Shown here one piece after another: positions 6,990 through 9,279 of a stretch of DNA of 9,279 nucleotides. The notes below the pieces were generated by a model, which saw only the letters and a program-made list of their open reading frames with translations, did no database searches and was not told the origin of the DNA. The stretch's first letter is position 1; every line of letters starts with the position of its first letter. Both the position numbers and the translations under genes were made by a program. This DNA is from Candidatus Aenigmatarchaeota archaeon (GTDB lineage Archaea > Aenigmatarchaeota > Aenigmatarchaeia > CG10238-14), in contig JANXDN010000007.1 of assembly GCA_025058005.1 (NCBI GenBank), positions 1 to 9,279 of the forward strand, read 5' to 3'.

Positions 6990-6997
6990 TTTATTTA
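6990..6997 (+). promoter_or_regulatory. putative TATA box for the membrane-protein pair
   Basis: TTTATTTA lies 25-32 bases upstream of the ATG at 7022 in a 45-base AT-rich gap, fitting a leaderless archaeal promoter. No SD precedes the ATG, so a separate transcript start here is plausible in addition to read-through from upstream. Confidence 0.45.
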
Positions 6998-7021
6998 TTA
7001 GAATATTACCAATATTTAATT

Positions 7022-7546
7022 ATGGCAAATCCTTTTAGGGTTTTAGTTGAAAGATTGGCTGAAACCGGGATTTACGATTTTCTTCTGCCGATGATAATTT
7101 TTTGGGCTATTATGTATGGGTTGTTGAGAAAGTCAAAAATATTTGGTGATGCTGAGGCTATCTATGCTGTTTTAACATTTGCCTTTTCTCTTTTCATATG
7201 GGGTTATGCTGCTACTCTACCAGAGATGAGCATAGGAAGACCACTATCATTTTTTACTGCACAATTTTTTGTTATAGTTCTTGTGTTTTTATTTTCTTTC
7301 GTTGCAGCAAGCATAGCTTACCCAAACTTTACAGATGCATTAAAAGTAGCTTTTGAAGGGAAAACTACTCTATTATGGGTCTTTCTAGTGATATTTATAA
7401 TATTATTTTTTATAGCAGGACTAAATAATATATTGAATTTACAAACCATTTATGGAAGGGAGAGTGGTGGTGCAATTTTATTGATATTGTTTTTATTTAT
7501 AGGTTTGGTTATTGCAGTTACATCTGTAGCACCATCAAAATCGTGA
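7022..7546 (+). CDS. five-span membrane protein, first of a tandem paralogous pair
   Basis: The 174-aa product has a short amphipathic N-terminal helix (about 4-15) followed by hydrophobic segments near 17-34, 45-63, 76-97, 115-134 and 150-168. The conserved cytoplasmic-type loop after the first span reads Y-G-L-L-R-K-S-K-I-F-G and is shared word for word with the next gene. No signal peptide and no enzyme motif are seen. The family looks like one common in DPANN archaea with no assigned function. It is followed after 6 bases by its paralogue, with a leaderless-type TATA box upstream. It may be a membrane partner of the filament machine encoded divergently, but a pore, holin-like or transporter role cannot be excluded from sequence. 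Confidence 0.85.
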   Translation: MANPFRVLVERLAETGIYDFLLPMIIFWAIMYGLLRKSKIFGDAEAIYAVLTFAFSLFIWGYAATLPEMSIGRPLSFFTAQFFVIVLVFLFSFVAASIAYPNFTDALKVAFEGKTTLLWVFLVIFIILFFIAGLNNILNLQTIYGRESGGAILLILFLFIGLVIAVTSVAPSKS

Positions 7547-7552
7547 TGTCAA

Positions 7553-8086
7553 ATGGCCGATATATTCAAAAATGTTATACTGAAACTGGCTGATATAGGC
7601 GCATTTAATTTTCTATTCCCTTTCATTTTAACTTCAGCTATTTTTTATGGACTTCTAAGAAAATCAAAAATATTTGGCGAGTCTGAAAAAAATGTCGCCG
7701 TACATGCTGTTATAGCACTGTCAGCAGCATTTATGGTGTGGGCTTTTCCAATATTGAGAGGTATTGATGTGCAAACGCAACTATCAACATTTTTTATGCA
7801 AGGTATGGTTGTTATGCTCGTGTTAATGATAGGCTTAATGACCATTGGGATGGTTGCACCTGAAGACTTGCCAAAATTTCTGTGGGAAAAAATTCAAAAT
7901 AGACCAACAACTACACTCATATTTATTGCTATAGGTGTGGGTGTTATAGTGTTTTTAACAAGTGGACTGATAAGTATATTCATAACTCCGGATATGATTT
8001 CTACTATACCCACTGAAGTGTTGACGATGATAGGCGTGTTTTTAATTATGATAATTCCTTTGATATGGATTGCTTCATCAAAATAA
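7553..8086 (+). CDS. five-span membrane protein, second of a tandem paralogous pair
   Basis: The 177-aa product has the same plan as the preceding 174-aa protein: M-A-x-x-F start, amphipathic N-terminal helix, a first span rich in F/L/I containing L-x-P, then the shared Y-G-L-L-R-K-S-K-I-F-G loop. Spans are near 18-34, 47-67, 79-101, 118-144 and 155-174. Similarity to its neighbour is clear over the first 42 residues and weaker afterwards, consistent with an old tandem duplication. The start is 6 bases after the upstream stop, so the two are probably co-translated and may form a hetero-oligomer. The stop codon directly abuts the stop of the opposite-strand DUF357 gene. No known function. Confidence 0.85.
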   Translation: MADIFKNVILKLADIGAFNFLFPFILTSAIFYGLLRKSKIFGESEKNVAVHAVIALSAAFMVWAFPILRGIDVQTQLSTFFMQGMVVMLVLMIGLMTIGMVAPEDLPKFLWEKIQNRPTTTLIFIAIGVGVIVFLTSGLISIFITPDMISTIPTEVLTMIGVFLIMIIPLIWIASSK

Positions 8087-8338
8087 TCATTTATGAATTT
8101 TTTCAAAAACTTCAAAATACTCTCCTGCCTCGTATAATCCCCATGCAAAGGATATAGCCTCCCAGGCCTTTACATAATCGCCTTTCTCCAACCAATAAAC
8201 GCAATCATTAACATAAGCTTTAAGATTGTCAAGAAATTGCTGTTTCGTTTCATCTTTCATCTTTATTTTGCTAATCTTTTCTTCAAGTTTTTCTAACCAT
8301 TTTTCTATCTCTTCTTTCGGAATTTTATCTTTTATCAT
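8087..8338 (-). CDS. DUF357 family protein (83 aa)
   Basis: This small, soluble, all-helical archaeal protein is recognised by the C-terminal pattern L-K-A-Y-V-N-D-C-V-Y-W-L-E-K-G-D-Y-V-K-A-W-E-A-I and A-W-G-L-Y-E-A-G-E, which is characteristic of DUF357 proteins. Length is normal for the family. The biochemical function is unknown. The N-terminal half (about 7-30) is a charged helix. The ATG at 8338 lies inside the end of dphB, overlapping by 14 bases, with GGAG 9 bases upstream, so the two are translated from one message. Its stop touches the stop of the convergent membrane-protein gene with no base between. Confidence 0.85.
   Translation of the reverse strand: MIKDKIPKEEIEKWLEKLEEKISKIKMKDETKQQFLDNLKAYVNDCVYWLEKGDYVKAWEAISFAWGLYEAGEYFEVFEKIHK
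8098..8103 (+). terminator. possible U-tract terminator of the plus-strand operon
   Basis: A run of six T residues follows the last plus-strand gene by about 12 bases and could act as an archaeal U-rich termination signal. It lies inside the DUF357 coding region on the opposite strand, so the base composition may have another cause. No hairpin is evident. Confidence 0.25.
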
Positions 8339-9098
8339 TTTTTAACAACTCCAAATACTCTTTTTCAGTAAAGTGGAGTGAGCCTGGCACTATAATAGAA
8401 AATGGGGGGTTGCCAAAATCCATATCTTTAAGCTCAACTACTTGACCAAAAACTATTTTCGCATCATCACTTCCAGCTCTTGCAAATACTATGATTTCAG
8501 AATGTTCTGTGAAAACATCTTGCTTTGCAACCTCCTCCATTTTAAGCAGTATATCTATTGCTTCTCTCACTGTCATATATCTCTTTTCTTCCTCAACAAT
8601 ATCAAACAATATTAAAGTATGTAAACCCCTTTCCTTATTGTCTTTTAACCTTTCGTAAGCTGAGATAGGCAGTCTGCCTCTTAATCTATCTAAAAAAGGT
8701 ATTGTAACGGTGCTGCCAAACTTATACATATGAAGACCTACTTCTCCCACCGCAGAAAAAATAGAGGAACCGTGAATAACCTTGGTTTCTATACCTCTTT
8801 TCATTGCCTCATATTTTAAAGCTAAATGAGTTGTTGCACAAAAAGCATCTCCACCAACTAGTAAACCAACTTTGTTTTTTTCTGCCTCTTTCAGCAACAT
8901 ATCGCTTTCTTCAACTTCTTTTCTGCTTAACACAAAAATTTTTTTCCCTACCAATTGCTCCAATTTTTGCAAAGTGGTATTTAATTTGTGTGTATAAAAT
9001 TCTGCAAATAGTATATCGCAACTTTTAGCCGCTTCTATAGCTTTCAAACTCATGTCCTTCTCGTCATATAAACCTATACTGATGAAGTATAAACTCAT
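8325..9098 (-). CDS. dphB: diphthine synthase (diphthamide biosynthesis SAM-dependent methyltransferase)
   Basis: The 257-aa product methylates the modified histidine of elongation factor 2 during diphthamide synthesis, using S-adenosylmethionine. It belongs to the tetrapyrrole-methylase fold. Family signatures are M-S-L-Y-F-I-S-I-G-L-Y-D-E-K-D at the start, C-D-I-L-F-A-E-F-Y-T near 27-36, the SAM-binding loop G83-D-A-F-C-A-T-T-H near 83-91, H109-G-S-S-I-F-S-A-V-G near 109-118, R-G-L-H-T-L near 157-162, F-A-R-A-G-S near 205-210 and I-I-V-P-G near 235-239. The ATG at 9098 is chosen because it gives the family's usual N-terminus and length. A 56-residue upstream extension would run across the divergent gene and is not family-like. 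The SAM loop has Ala where many homologues have Pro. Confidence 0.96.
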   Translation of the reverse strand: MSLYFISIGLYDEKDMSLKAIEAAKSCDILFAEFYTHKLNTTLQKLEQLVGKKIFVLSRKEVEESDMLLKEAEKNKVGLLVGGDAFCATTHLALKYEAMKRGIETKVIHGSSIFSAVGEVGLHMYKFGSTVTIPFLDRLRGRLPISAYERLKDNKERGLHTLILFDIVEEEKRYMTVREAIDILLKMEEVAKQDVFTEHSEIIVFARAGSDDAKIVFGQVVELKDMDFGNPPFSIIVPGSLHFTEKEYLELLKNDKR

Positions 9099-9104
9099 GT
9101 TTGA

Positions 9105-9113
9105 TTTTAATAA
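9105..9113 (+). promoter_or_regulatory. putative TATA box of the Trm5-like gene
   Basis: TTTTAATAA on the plus strand lies 25-33 bases before the ATG at 9138. It overlaps the dphB upstream region within the same 39-base divergent spacer. Confidence 0.45.
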
Positions 9114-9119
9114 TTTTAG

Positions 9120-9128
9120 ATTAATAAA
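9120..9128 (-). promoter_or_regulatory. putative TATA box of dphB
   Basis: TTTATTAAT on the minus strand lies 22-30 bases before the dphB ATG, the spacing expected of a leaderless archaeal transcript. No SD precedes the ATG. Confidence 0.5.
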
Positions 9129-9137
9129 TTTTGAATT

Positions 9138-9279
9138 ATGGCTAGCTATGAAATCATAGGCTCGCGTGAAAAGGCTGTGGCTATTGTGGAAATAAAAGAT
9201 GGAGAAAAAGAAGAGATTGCAAAAAAAATTATGGAGAAACATAAAAATGTTAAGAGTGTTTTGCAAAAAGTCTCAGAAA
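9138..9279 (+). CDS. trm5: tRNA (guanine-N1-)-methyltransferase Trm5-like, N-terminal fragment cut by the window edge
   Basis: Forty-seven codons are visible before the sequence ends. They read M-A-S-Y-E-I-I-G-S, then an A-V-A-I-V-E-I strand, then E-I-A-K-K-I-M-E-K-H-K-N-V-K-S-V-L, ending in Q-K-V-S-E. This matches the small N-terminal D1 domain of archaeal Trm5, with its I-I-G...A-I-x-E-I strand and (A/K)-x-x-I-M-x-x-H-K-N-V-K-x-V-L helix, which precedes the SAM-binding methyltransferase domain. Trm5 methylates N1 of G37 next to the tRNA anticodon. The catalytic domain lies outside the window, so assignment to the Trm5a, b or c subtype is not possible. The gene diverges from dphB with 39 bases between starts. 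The ATG at 9138 is supported by a TATA-like element at leaderless spacing. Confidence 0.72.
   Translation, partial: MASYEIIGSREKAVAIVEIKDGEKEEIAKKIMEKHKNVKSVLQKVSE

Noticed and set aside
7894..8148. Minus-strand 84-codon frame across the convergent gene ends
   Set aside because: It overlaps both the five-span membrane gene and DUF357, each better supported, and its start has no signal.
8325..9266. A 313-codon frame extending dphB upstream to 9266
   Set aside because: The extra 56 residues do not resemble diphthine synthase, run antisense through the Trm5-like start, and would remove the well-placed TATA box. The family start M-S-L-Y-F-I is at 9098.
1..9279. tRNA/rRNA genes, CRISPR arrays, insertion sequences or terminal inverted repeats
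   Set aside because: No cloverleaf-like GC-rich stretch, no regularly spaced repeats and no transposase-like protein were seen. Genes fill nearly all bases and no gap exceeds about 60 bases.

Overview
This AT-rich window reads as archaeal chromosome, most likely from a DPANN-type archaeon (Aenigmarchaeota, Woesearchaeota or Pacearchaeota-like; the exact phylum is inference). The reasons are a diphthine synthase gene, the start of an archaeal Trm5-type tRNA methyltransferase gene, a DUF357 gene, TATA boxes about 25-30 bases upstream of start codons with little or no leader, and coiled-coil and multi-membrane-span proteins that I recall from DPANN genomes. Genes are packed almost without gaps, and there is no mobile element, CRISPR array or stable RNA gene.

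Left arm, minus strand (5826 down to 20). This is one tightly coupled operon for a type IV pilus/archaellum-like assembly and secretion machine. It begins with a 746-aa GspE/TadA/FlaI-type ATPase and a 667-aa double-domain TadC/FlaJ-type membrane platform protein. A run of very small proteins of 51, 59 and 41 aa follows, each an N-terminal hydrophobic helix plus a short polar or amphipathic tail. Next comes a 336-aa cysteine-rich protein with the same kind of N-terminus, and possibly a 29-aa membrane peptide. Three of these proteins start with MKG before or near a hydrophobic stretch, as expected of class III (prepilin) signals, so they look like a set of major and minor pilins. Neighbouring genes overlap by 1-4 bases or are separated by 1-6 bases.

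Middle, plus strand (5884 to 8086). A divergent group starts from a 57-bp shared promoter region. It holds a 126-aa coiled-coil protein, a 223-aa protein with a UBA-like helical segment and a coiled coil (TTG start), and two tandem paralogous membrane proteins of 174 and 177 aa with about five spans each. Their position opposite the pilus operon suggests that they are accessory parts of the same machine, comparable in place to the FlaC/D/E-type cytoplasmic and FlaF/G/X-type membrane components of archaella. That functional link is inference.

Right arm. A DUF357 gene and dphB lie on the minus strand, overlapping by 14 bases. They converge on the membrane-protein gene with no intergenic base. 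A 39-bp divergent promoter region then separates dphB from a Trm5-like gene that runs off the right edge. This arm is housekeeping: EF-2 diphthamide synthesis and probable tRNA G37 methylation.

The most notable content is the cluster of tiny pilin-like genes behind TadC and the divergent accessory module. Together they look like a poorly described type IV filament system.
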